Of a stretch of 5,841 bases of DNA, positions 1 to 5,150 are shown piece after piece. The first letter of the stretch is position 1, and each line of letters opens with the position of its first letter. Under the pieces are notes generated by a model, which was not told the origin of the DNA, did no database searches, and saw nothing but the letters and a program-made list of their open reading frames with translations. This DNA is from CALAEC01 sp050692915 (GTDB lineage Bacteria > Actinomycetota > UBA4738 > CALAEC01): assembly GCA_050692915.1 (NCBI GenBank), contig JBOGVU010000125.1, positions 1 through 5,841 of the forward strand. Direction: 5' to 3'. The position numbers and the translations under genes were made by a program.

Positions 1-255
1 CTCACGTTCCCGAGATACGCGAGCCACAGCCTTCAGCGTGGCGGCGTGGAATGAACCCTGCGCTTCCGTGCGAGAGGCGCTCATTCGCTGGCGCTGCTTC
101 AACCGCCGGATCCTCTGCCGTTCGGCCTTCCTCCCTCGGCGCTGCTGCTTCTGGCGCTCCCGCTCCGTCGATACAGTTAGGTGCGGGTCCGCGAGGGGCT
201 CGTGCGTGCGGGCCTTCCGCTCCCACTCGAGTCTCCACCACCGCATCCTCGCCAT
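1..255 (-). CDS. Small arginine-rich protein, 5' part only (runs off the left edge)
   Basis: This reading frame is open for 85 codons from an ATG at 255-253 to the edge of the window, so only the N-terminal part is seen. I do not recognise the family. The product starts MARMRWWRLEWERKARTHEP and then has a strongly basic, glutamine- and arginine-rich stretch at about residues 30-59, which should form a long charged helix and could bind nucleic acid. I chose this frame over the other minus-strand frame (2-298) because its third codon positions are mostly G or C, as in the clear genes of the window. A GAGGAG ribosome binding site lies four bases before the ATG, and a TATACT box lies further upstream. 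It is on the same strand as the histidine kinase gene but about 265 bases beyond it, with its own apparent promoter. The C-terminus and function are unknown. Confidence 0.45.
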   Translation of the reverse strand, partial: MARMRWWRLEWERKARTHEPLADPHLTVSTERERQKQQRRGRKAERQRIRRLKQRQRMSASRTEAQGSFHAATLKAVARVSRERE

Positions 256-281
256 GGCGCTCCTCACCGATCCTTGTCGCG

Positions 282-287
282 AGTATA
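282..287 (-). promoter_or_regulatory. Probable -10 box (TATACT) for the arginine-rich gene
   Basis: The minus strand reads TATACT here, 26 bases before the ATG at 255. That leaves a leader of about 20 bases, which contains the GAGGAG ribosome binding site. I see no convincing TTGACA-like -35 box 16-18 bases further upstream, so the call rests on the -10 box and its position. Confidence 0.35.
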
Positions 288-521
288 GGTCGAGCCACTG
301 GCTCCCTCTTCTTAGCCTAATTGTGGGATCAGGAGCGCAGCTCATCAAGCTCGTATCTCGAACACAGCAATCAGCAACTCGACCCGGAGATTCTCGACTC
401 GGGCGCGGGGACCCCACCCGAAGTGTATCGCCGCCCAGTTCCATACCGACCCGCAAGGTAGGCGGCAAGGGAAGGATGGACAAGCCCGAGGTTCGCGTCA
501 GTGTCGGGATGACCCTGTCTT

Positions 522-1418
522 TCATTTCTGATCCTCTTCCTCGAGCGTGAAGTACACGCTCGCACCACGGTCGACCTCGCCCTCAGCCCAGACGCGACCG
601 CCATGGCGACGGACGATGCGCTGGACGGTGGGCAACCCGATGCCCGTTCCCTCAAACTCATGAGCGGAATGGAGGCGCTGGAACACCTCGAAGAGTTTCG
701 GCGTTTCGGCCATGTCGAACCCTGCGCCGTTGTCGCGGACGAGGTACACGACCGGACGGCTGGCAGCCTGCGCACGGAACTCGATCTGGGCGACCTTGCG
801 TTTGCGGGTGAACTTCCACGCATTGCCGAGGAGATTCTCGAGCAGAACCGCGAGAAGCCCCTGGTCGCCGACGCACACCAAACCATCATCGACGACTGCC
901 TCGACACGACGCTCTGGGTGGTCTCGTCGAAGACGCGCGAGGACGTCACGTGCAAGGCTCGACAGGTCGACCCTATCGTGACGAATGCCAGCGCTCGTAA
1001 CCCGCGAAAGGGTGAGTAGGTCGTCGATGAGTTGAGCCATCCGCTGCGCTGACTCCCGGATGTGGCGCAGAGACTCTCGGCCCTCGTCGTCCAATCTGTC
1101 CGCGAAATCTTCGAGGAGCTGGCTGAAGCCATCGATGGTGGCCAGCGGGGAACGAAGGTCGTGCGCGACCGAGGAGCTGAAGGCCTCGAGCTCCCGGTTG
1201 GCGGCCTCCGTCTCTGCGAGGGCCCGATCGCGCTGAGCAGCGCGGAGCGCCAGATCCTCGTGCAGGAACAGCAGGCCGGTGAGGATCTCCGCCAGTATCG
1301 GATCGGTTTCCGCCACCTCGACGATCTCTTCATCGGTGATCGTGCATCGGCCCGTTGCGATATCCGCAACGTGCTCGATCACAACGGCAGCGAGTTCGGA
1401 CTCACCCCCCGAGTGCAT
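522..1418 (-). CDS. Soluble sensor histidine kinase (HisKA + HATPase_c)
   Basis: This is a two-component sensor kinase of about 298 residues that should autophosphorylate on histidine and pass the phosphate to a response regulator. A short helical N-terminal region (about 1-55) is followed by a probable coiled-coil linker (about 58-80). The HisKA domain has the phosphoacceptor motif VAHDLRSPLATIDGFSQLL with His86. The ATPase domain has the N box NLLGNAWKFT (Asn195/Asn199), the G1 box DNGAGFD (from Asp229), the F-box-like KLFEVFQRLH and the G2 box GTGIGL (257-262). No membrane segment, PAS or GAF domain is visible, so it is probably cytoplasmic. I placed the start at the ATG at 1418, which has GGAGG nine bases upstream. 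The frame is open to 1493, but that longer form would run deep into the upstream gene. The start overlaps the stop of the SpoIIAA-like gene by 17 bases, which suggests coupled translation. No partner regulator is in the window. Confidence 0.93.
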   Translation of the reverse strand: MHSGGESELAAVVIEHVADIATGRCTITDEEIVEVAETDPILAEILTGLLFLHEDLALRAAQRDRALAETEAANRELEAFSSSVAHDLRSPLATIDGFSQLLEDFADRLDDEGRESLRHIRESAQRMAQLIDDLLTLSRVTSAGIRHDRVDLSSLARDVLARLRRDHPERRVEAVVDDGLVCVGDQGLLAVLLENLLGNAWKFTRKRKVAQIEFRAQAASRPVVYLVRDNGAGFDMAETPKLFEVFQRLHSAHEFEGTGIGLPTVQRIVRRHGGRVWAEGEVDRGASVYFTLEEEDQK

Positions 1419-1827
1419 GGCGTGCCGCCTCCAGCGCGTCCTCGTGCCGGCGATGAATCGTGAGCGAGCCATGTCCCGCGCCGCGCAGCACAAACCTGGC
1501 GGCCACCGATAGCACGAAGTTCGGGCCGACGAGGAGGGAAGTGTGGGCGATCCGCGTCAGGCGGGAGAACCGTTCGCGCAGGTGAGCGCGCACCTCCGCG
1601 CTCGGCCGCCGCCCTTCGGTTAGATCGATTACGAGGGCAAAGCTCACCATTCCCGCGGTTAACTCCTCGATCTTGTCGAAGCACAGGTCGAGCTGGAACG
1701 GCGTGGGGACGGGAACGGCTCGGAAGAGCACCATGTGATCCTCGACCAGCGAGACACGGTCCCGAAGCGCCTCGCGCTCGGCATCAGACGATTCCGGGCC
1801 GTACGGGCGTGGCTCGACCTCCGCCAT
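1402..1827 (-). CDS. SpoIIAA/STAS-like protein upstream of the histidine kinase
   Basis: A 141-residue soluble protein without signal peptide or membrane segment. The middle part, FALVIDLTEGRRPSAEVRAH, reads like the central strand and following helix of the SpoIIAA-like (STAS/SEC14-type) fold. The C-terminal part continues with a second strand (HTSLLVG, about residue 95) and the typical closing helix (HEDALEAARHAL, about 127-139). Family members of this size are often small regulators with no catalytic site, and I see no conserved phosphorylatable serine that I could name with confidence. The ATG at 1827 has GGAGG ten bases upstream. The gene is directly followed by the kinase gene, with overlapping ends, so the two are almost certainly one transcript. 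It may sense or modulate the input of the kinase; this is inferred from the arrangement only. The gene call is firm and the family assignment is moderate. Confidence 0.75.
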   Translation of the reverse strand: MAEVEPRPYGPESSDAEREALRDRVSLVEDHMVLFRAVPVPTPFQLDLCFDKIEELTAGMVSFALVIDLTEGRRPSAEVRAHLRERFSRLTRIAHTSLLVGPNFVLSVAARFVLRGAGHGSLTIHRRHEDALEAARHALGG

Positions 1828-1903
1828 CCGCGTTCATCCTCCCGATCGTCTCGTACCCGTCATGGTTCGTCCTCTATTCCGAACTTCGACCGATTCCACA
1901 GCG

Positions 1904-1936
1904 CCTTTAGACGGTACTCTCCGGACCTCTAGACGG
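1904..1936. repeat. Two direct 11-bp repeats spaced 22 bp, upstream of the SpoIIAA-like/kinase pair
   Basis: CCTTTAGACGG (1904-1914) and CCTCTAGACGG (1926-1936) differ at one base and start exactly 22 bp, or two helical turns, apart. They lie 77-110 bases before the ATG of the SpoIIAA-like gene. That placement and spacing would suit a dimeric regulator bound on one face of the helix, such as an operator for the kinase unit. The role is inferred. Confidence 0.35.
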
Positions 1937-2108
1937 ACTTGGGGATCTCCATTTGTGACACCATCCGGTCGAGTCGTCGGTTCCATCCAGGACATAAGCT
2001 CCTCTCCAGGCCCCGCGTCCAGGGGCTGTTCCCTGGCCCGGGCGTCTTGTGAGCCCAGCTGAGGGACGATAGGCCGAGCGCGCAATTGTCGGGCACAAGG
2101 GCTTCCGG

Positions 2109-2141
2109 TGTCGCCCGAGAATGTTGAGAAAACAGGTGACT
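2109..2141 (+). repeat. 33-bp repeat, copy 1
   Basis: This segment matches 4540-4572 in the same orientation at 27 of 33 positions, and the last 12 bases (AAACAGGTGACT) are identical. The two copies enclose about 2.4 kb that contains the integrase, the tRNA half-gene and three gene remnants. Neither copy lies in a recognised gene. The open frame of the membrane-protein remnant begins right at the end of this copy: the TGA inside AGGTGACT is its upstream stop. Confidence 0.55.
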
Positions 2142-2331
2142 AGCTCGGGCGGGACCGTCCGGATTTTGGCTGATCTGGAAGGGTCGGCGTGGCGGGGGCG
2201 TGCTCGGGGTCGCGCTGCTGCCCATCGCGGCGATCTTCTGGGTCGGCTTCGAACTTCCCATCCCACCGCTGATCGGGCTGGCCCGCGCCGCAATCGTCAT
2301 CGCCAACTGGCGGCTACTCGAGAACCCCTGA
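2140..2331 (+). pseudogene. C-terminal remnant of a small membrane protein
   Basis: This frame is open from the TGA at 2137 to a TGA at 2329-2331, about 63 codons, and has no ATG. Codon third positions are mostly G or C, unlike the neighbouring frames, so it has clearly been translated at some time. The product contains two hydrophobic segments, GGGVLGVALLPIAAIFWVGF and PPLIGLARAAIVIANW, and ends in RLLENP. They would make two membrane helices with a tight turn at the central prolines. I do not recognise the family. The N-terminal part appears to be missing: the frame begins at the end of a 33-bp repeat. The end of the gene converges with the integrase gene and overlaps its last 18 bases. It could also be a short intact gene starting at an unusual codon such as the GTG near 2201, but no good ribosome binding site supports this. 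Confidence 0.45.
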
Positions 2332-3493
2332 GGAGCGCCGATGGCTGACCTTCCGGCGGCCGGCCGCCAGGATCGCTGCCAGCGTTTCGCCTTGCGGTCG
2401 CCGCCGGGAACGGCGTGTGCGTACACGTTGAGGGTCGTGGAGGCCCGGGCGTGGCTGAGCCGCTGGGAGACCGTGGCGATGGGAACGCCGGCGGCCAGCA
2501 TCTCGGTGGCCATGAAGTGGCGCAGGTCGTGCAGCCGGAAATGTGGCAGGCCCGCGGCACGCCGGGCCGCGATGAACTGCTTGGTCAGCCAGTTGGGCAG
2601 CCACGGCTTTGCGCAGTCCGGACGTGAGCTGAATACGAAGGCCTCGCCGGAGAGCTCCACCGCCGCGCGCCGGGCCTGGGCCTCCACACGGGAACGATGG
2701 TCGATCAGCACGTCCCAGGTCTCGCCATCGAGCTCCACCCGGTAGGTGCGGTGGGTCTTGGTGGCGCGGAGCTCGGGACCATTCGGACCCTCAATTAGGG
2801 CCCGGGTGAAGGCGACGGCGGTCCCCTCTTCGTCGACGTCTCCCCACTGCAGAGCCAACAGCTGGCTGCGACGAGCGCCGGTCGAGACGGCGAGCCTGAG
2901 GAAGCAGAACAGAGGTGGATCCTCCTGCCTCGCCCACTCCAGGAGGACGGCCACCTGCTGGTGGCTTGGCGGGCGGATGTTTGCGGGCGCCACCCAGGGC
3001 GGTGTTGCGTATGACGCGGCGTTCAGCCAGATCCACTCCCAGCGGACGGCCTGGGCGAGCGCGCGGTGCAGGACGCCATGGACACGAGCCACGGTGCCGT
3101 GAGTTAGCGGCTGGTCCCTGCGACCACCTGCGCGGAGGAGGTGGCCGTAGAAGTCGTCGATGTCCTCGGTGGTCAGCTTGGCGACGTGCAGATGCCCCAG
3201 ATGCGGCTTGAGGTAGCAGTCGAACACCGAGCGGGTGTGGCTGACGGTCGCCAGCCCCCATCCGGGCGAGGCCGCCTCGAACCACCGGTCCTCAGATCGG
3301 CCAGCGTGCCGGCCCGAAGATGCGCGTAGCCCGCCTCCTCGACGAGGTCACGGAGCTGCGCCTGGGCGAAGCGCCGGCTGCCGTGGACGGTCCTGCTCGC
3401 CCACCTCTGGCGGCCGGTCTCCGAATCCGTCCCGAGGTACACACGAAGCTGCCAAGAATCCCTCCCCCACTGCCGGATCGATCCTCGTCCCAT
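2314..3493 (-). pseudogene. int: Tyrosine recombinase/phage-type integrase with two frameshifts
   Basis: A site-specific recombinase that should cut and join DNA at attachment sites through a tyrosine. The ATG at 3493 begins MGRGSIRQWGRDSWQLRVYL, an AP2-like arm-binding domain (1-55). A core-binding domain (about 62-150) and the catalytic domain follow. Three frames are needed: 3493-3293, then 3290 to about 2389, then 2388-2314. Adding one base between 3292 and 3293 joins LADL to DRWFEAASPGWGL, and one base between 2388 and 2389 joins PGGDRKA to ETLAAILAAGRR. The restored protein is about 393 residues, the usual length for this type. All catalytic residues are visible: Arg208 in TGARRS, Lys246 in TKTHRTYRVEL, His322 and Arg325 in HDLRH, His348 in LSHARAS and Tyr358 in NVYAH. 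The reading past the second frameshift down to 1929 is not genuine. As written, the gene would not give a full protein: the N-terminal frame stops at 3173. Either it is a young pseudogene or the sequence contains two indel errors. Confidence 0.9.
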
Positions 3494-3541
3494 GGAGGGA
3501 CTGTACGCCGCTCATGGACAAGCCATGGCCAACTCATGGAC
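3491..3541. repeat. Helically phased CATGG repeats before and over the integrase start
   Basis: CATGGA occurs at 3491, 3513 and 3535, exactly 22 bp apart, and CATGGC lies at 3524, midway between the last two. The last two CATGGA copies are part of a longer repeat, CTCATGGACAA (3511-3521 and 3533-3543). The first copy contains the start codon of the integrase. These repeats lie between the gene and the tRNA half-gene, where arm-type sites for an integrase or excisionase, or an autoregulatory operator, are expected. Confidence 0.5.
3500..3505 (-). promoter_or_regulatory. int: Possible -10 box of a leaderless integrase transcript
   Basis: The minus strand reads TACAGT, with six bases between it and the integrase ATG. 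This is the spacing that makes transcription begin at the ATG itself, as in the leaderless mRNAs common in actinobacteria. No ribosome binding site precedes this ATG, which fits. There is no clear -35 box, so the support is modest. Confidence 0.28.
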
Positions 3542-3604
3542 AACGGTGGAGCCGGCGCGAGGGTCGGAACCGGCAGAATCGCAGGTCAGGAGGCGCAGGA
3601 CTTG

Positions 3605-3646
3605 AGCGGACGACGGGATTCGAACCCGCGACCCCCACCTTGGCAA
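3605..3646 (-). other. 3' half of a tRNA-Gly(GCC) gene, probable integrase attachment core
   Basis: Read on the minus strand, this begins with the anticodon loop TTGCCAA (anticodon GCC, 3640-3646). It continues with the 3' side of the anticodon stem GGTGG, a variable loop, a perfect T arm (GCGGG, TTCGAAT, CCCGT; 3613-3629), the 3' side of the acceptor stem CGTCCGC (3606-3612) and the unpaired T at 3605. No CCA is encoded. The DNA before the anticodon loop does not form a matching anticodon stem or a normal D arm, so the 5' half of the tRNA is absent or decayed. Tyrosine integrases of this type commonly use exactly this part of a tRNA gene, from anticodon loop to 3' end, as crossover site. The integrase begins about 110 bases downstream on the same strand. 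Identity as a tRNA 3' half is strong; its role as att core is inferred. Confidence 0.7.
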
Positions 3647-3676
3647 ATGAAACGGCGACCGTCCACCGTCGTTCGC

Positions 3677-4081
3677 TTAAGTTCATCCTAGCAGGTCAAA
3701 AGGGCACGAGCCGACACGCGACCAGCAGCGGATGATGGCGGACCGGGGCGAACGAAGCCCCATAGGGTCAGAAACAGCGCGGCCTCCCAAAGTCGCTATC
3801 GTCTCCGATCCCCGTCCGTCCCCCAACGGGCGCGGAGGCAGGGAGGGGTCGAGCTTGGTCCTGGAGAACCCCAACCACCCACCATTTCCTGGCTCCCCCC
3901 CGAGACCGACCTGGAAAGCGGGAGATGGGCCAAACGATTCGACCACCTGTTGAGGCTCGAGGAACTCGACACGGGCCAAGCGTCTTGTTGTGACGGAGCT
4001 CCGGAAGGTGGGTTGAAGCCGGGCCCCCTCGGGGAGGTTCTCGAGAGCCGCTCTTCGAAGGCCGACCCTGCAAGGCCAAGT
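3677..4081. other. About 400 bases without a recognisable gene
   Basis: Several open frames cross this stretch on both strands, but none shows a ribosome binding site, a familiar motif or the third-position G/C preference of the clear genes. It is rich in runs of C and G. I see no tRNA, known repeat family or insertion sequence here. It may be degraded DNA at the edge of an integrated element. Confidence 0.4.
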
Positions 4082-4114
4082 CCCGCCCCCGAGACACACC
4101 CTCTCGGTGGGGGG
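4082..4114 (-). terminator. Strong GC-rich hairpin after the winged-helix-like remnant
   Basis: The arms CCCGCCCCCGAGA (4082-4094) and TCTCGGTGGGGGG (4102-4114) pair at 11 of 13 positions around a seven-base loop. It lies 35 bases after the stop of the minus-strand remnant at 4149. No T run follows, so it would be an atypical terminator, although this is common in high-GC bacteria. Confidence 0.4.
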
Positions 4115-4148
4115 CCACGTAGACCTTCTCGCCCCTTGCTTAGGTTCG

Positions 4149-4274
4149 TCACCTGATTCCCCCTCCCCTACTGGCCAGGAACCGAGCGAGGGCCTCGATC
4201 TTCTCACCGACCTTCTTCCGGATGGCCGGGCCGAGGGTGTCGAACGGCTGGACGTCTGCTCCGTCCCTGAGTCG
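4149..4274 (-). pseudogene. C-terminal tail of a winged-helix-type (YcaQ-like) DNA-binding protein
   Basis: A minus-strand frame with high third-position GC ends at a TGA at 4151-4149. It gives RLRDGADVQPFDTLGPAIRK followed by KVGEKIEALARFLASRG. The order of a short strand, the V-x-PF motif, then a long charged helix ending in RFL is typical of the extreme C-terminus of winged-helix proteins of the YcaQ/DNA-glycosylase-like family found widely in actinobacteria. I recall this pattern from the family; the match is short and unverified. Only about 40 residues remain of a protein that normally has 350-400. The frame loses its coding character at about 4274, where the plus-strand Kelch remnant begins. 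No start codon or ribosome binding site fits, so I call it a truncated remnant. Confidence 0.4.
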
Positions 4275-4418
4275 GCCGACGCCTGGAGCTCTGCGGCGCC
4301 CTTGCTGACGGCGCGGGCCGAGATGGGTGTGGCCTCCACGGGCGGACGCATCTACACCGTCGGGGGGCTTCCCGCCCTCGGCGTGACGTCGGACGCGAAC
4401 GAAGTCTTCAAGCCGTAG
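4266..4418 (+). pseudogene. C-terminal remnant of a Kelch-repeat protein
   Basis: The last 50 codons before the TAG at 4416-4418 read DAWSSAAPLLTARAEMGVAS, then TGGRIYTVGGLPALGVTSDA and NEVFKP. This is one complete Kelch blade: a W followed by APL-x-TAR, a small-residue strand, G-x-IY-x-VGG, and the closing N-x-V-x-x-P. Kelch blades pack in groups of five to seven into a propeller, so a single blade at the end of a frame cannot be a functional protein. The frame stays open upstream to 4107, but residues before about 4266 show no Kelch pattern, and that DNA codes in the opposite direction for a different remnant. The gene therefore seems to have lost its 5' part. Confidence 0.55.
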
Positions 4419-4435
4419 TCACGTCCCTCGGACCA

Positions 4436-4453
4436 GGCCGGGGCAACCCGGCC
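4436..4453 (+). terminator. Perfect hairpin with GCAA loop after the Kelch remnant
   Basis: GGCCGGG (4436-4442) and CCCGGCC (4447-4453) pair perfectly around the stable tetraloop GCAA. The hairpin begins 18 bases after the Kelch stop codon. The flanking CCAG (4433-4436) and CTGG could extend the stem with a bulge. A G run and not a T run follows, so termination is likely but not certain. Confidence 0.4.
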
Positions 4454-4539
4454 CGGCCCTGGGGGGTCGTGCCGATCGGCGGCCTCACTAGCGACGGTTC
4501 CTTGGAGGTCTTGTTCCGCAAATAGGCCAGGGGAGTCGT

Positions 4540-4572
4540 TGTGACCGGAGAACGTTGACGAAACAGGTGACT
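4540..4572 (+). repeat. 33-bp repeat, copy 2
   Basis: This is the second copy of the segment at 2109-2141, in the same orientation and matching at 27 of 33 positions, with AAACAGGTGACT identical. It lies between the Kelch remnant and the end of the NifU-N-like gene, outside any recognised gene. With copy 1 it brackets the integrase region. Confidence 0.55.
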
Positions 4573-4641
4573 CCCTGCGAGTCATGAGATCGTCCGCGGA
4601 GGTTCCTCTGGTGGGACGGACATCCGGCAGGCCTGAGCGGT

Positions 4642-5145
4642 TCAGGGCGCAAAGGACCGGAGGGCCTTCCGGACCGCTTCCTCAGCCTGGTCCCAGGCGA
4701 ACAGTCGCCCCAGATGGACCTGCACCACGCCCTCGGTCAGTATGGCCTCGGCCACCCCCGGCGCGAGGAACGCTGCTCGGAGCACCGGGTCTGACTGAGC
4801 CATCCCCGGGCTCTCGGCAACGGCCGGGGTACCCCGGTACCGCACGGGGAACGTCCGGGGCGGGGGCTCGGCCGGCGGGTCCACGGGGGTTCCCAGCTGG
4901 GGGGAGAGGATCTCCCCGATCCTGACCTCAACGAGGGCAGGGTCGGTCCCAGGAGCGAGGTTCAGCCGGGCCCGGTAGCGGTGAAGGTCCATCGACCGAA
5001 GGCCCGGGATGGACAGGAGGCGGTCCAGCGGCCACGGCACCCGAGCCGGGGGGCAAGTCTCGATGGTAGCCCGGGTCAGCTCGACCGTCGTGTGGAGCCG
5101 CAAGACCGACGGGTTCGGGGCCCCCTCCAGCGCCCACCTGGCCAT
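4642..5145 (-). CDS. Protein with two NifU/Nfu N-terminal-like domains
   Basis: A soluble protein of 167 residues if it starts at the ATG at 5145. The first domain (about 8-80) begins GAPNPSVLRL, close to the PNP-x-x-L-K opening of the Nfu N-terminal (Nfu_N) domain, and continues with IPGLRSMDLHRYRARLNLAP. A proline-rich linker (about 85-100) follows. The second domain (about 100-165) has SDPVLRAAFLAPGVAEAIL, then VVQVHLGRLFAWDQAEEAV and a final helix. This is again the Nfu_N pattern of helix, PGV turn, hydrophobic strand and W-x-x-x-x-x-x-V helix. The Cys-x-x-Cys domain that carries iron-sulfur clusters in Nfu is absent, so a scaffold role is doubtful. The frame is open to a GTG at 5172 directly preceded by GGAGGG; the ATG lies five bases past the stop of the upstream gene. 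Either start implies coupling with that gene. The gene is firm, the family moderate and the function unknown. Confidence 0.75.
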   Translation of the reverse strand: MARWALEGAPNPSVLRLHTTVELTRATIETCPPARVPWPLDRLLSIPGLRSMDLHRYRARLNLAPGTDPALVEVRIGEILSPQLGTPVDPPAEPPPRTFPVRYRGTPAVAESPGMAQSDPVLRAAFLAPGVAEAILTEGVVQVHLGRLFAWDQAEEAVRKALRSFAP

Positions 5146-5150
5146 GGCCC

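Noticed and set aside
2..298. Alternative minus-strand frame over the left edge
   Set aside because: Codon third positions are poorer in G/C than in the frame starting at 255, and the promoter and ribosome binding site fit the latter.
38..550. Plus-strand open frame of 170 codons
   Set aside because: It is antisense to the arginine-rich gene, has irregular composition and no ribosome binding site, and lacks third-position G/C preference.
371..1369. Minus-strand open frame of 332 codons
   Set aside because: It lies across the histidine kinase in another frame, is extremely rich in Ser and Arg, and has no domain. It is a high-GC shadow.
1929..2388. Extension of the integrase frame beyond PGGDRKA to 1929
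   Set aside because: The family-typical ending ETLAAILAAGRR lies in another frame with a stop at 2314. The tail to 1929 is low-complexity read-through after a frameshift.
3235..3735. Plus-strand frame giving TTGFEPATPTLA
   Set aside because: This peptide is the well-known translation of the antisense strand of a tRNA T arm. It shows the tRNA half-gene and not a protein.
3683..4351. Minus-strand open frame of 222 codons
   Set aside because: It crosses two remnants that code in other frames and shows no motif.
4659..4680. Inverted repeat GGACCGGA/TCCGGACC as a terminator
   Set aside because: It lies inside the 3' part of the NifU-N-like gene, has a mismatch, and no T run follows.
4825..4842. 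Palindromic GGTACC elements
   Set aside because: They fall within coding sequence and are explained by codons for Arg-Tyr-Arg-Gly; there is no sign of a regulatory role.
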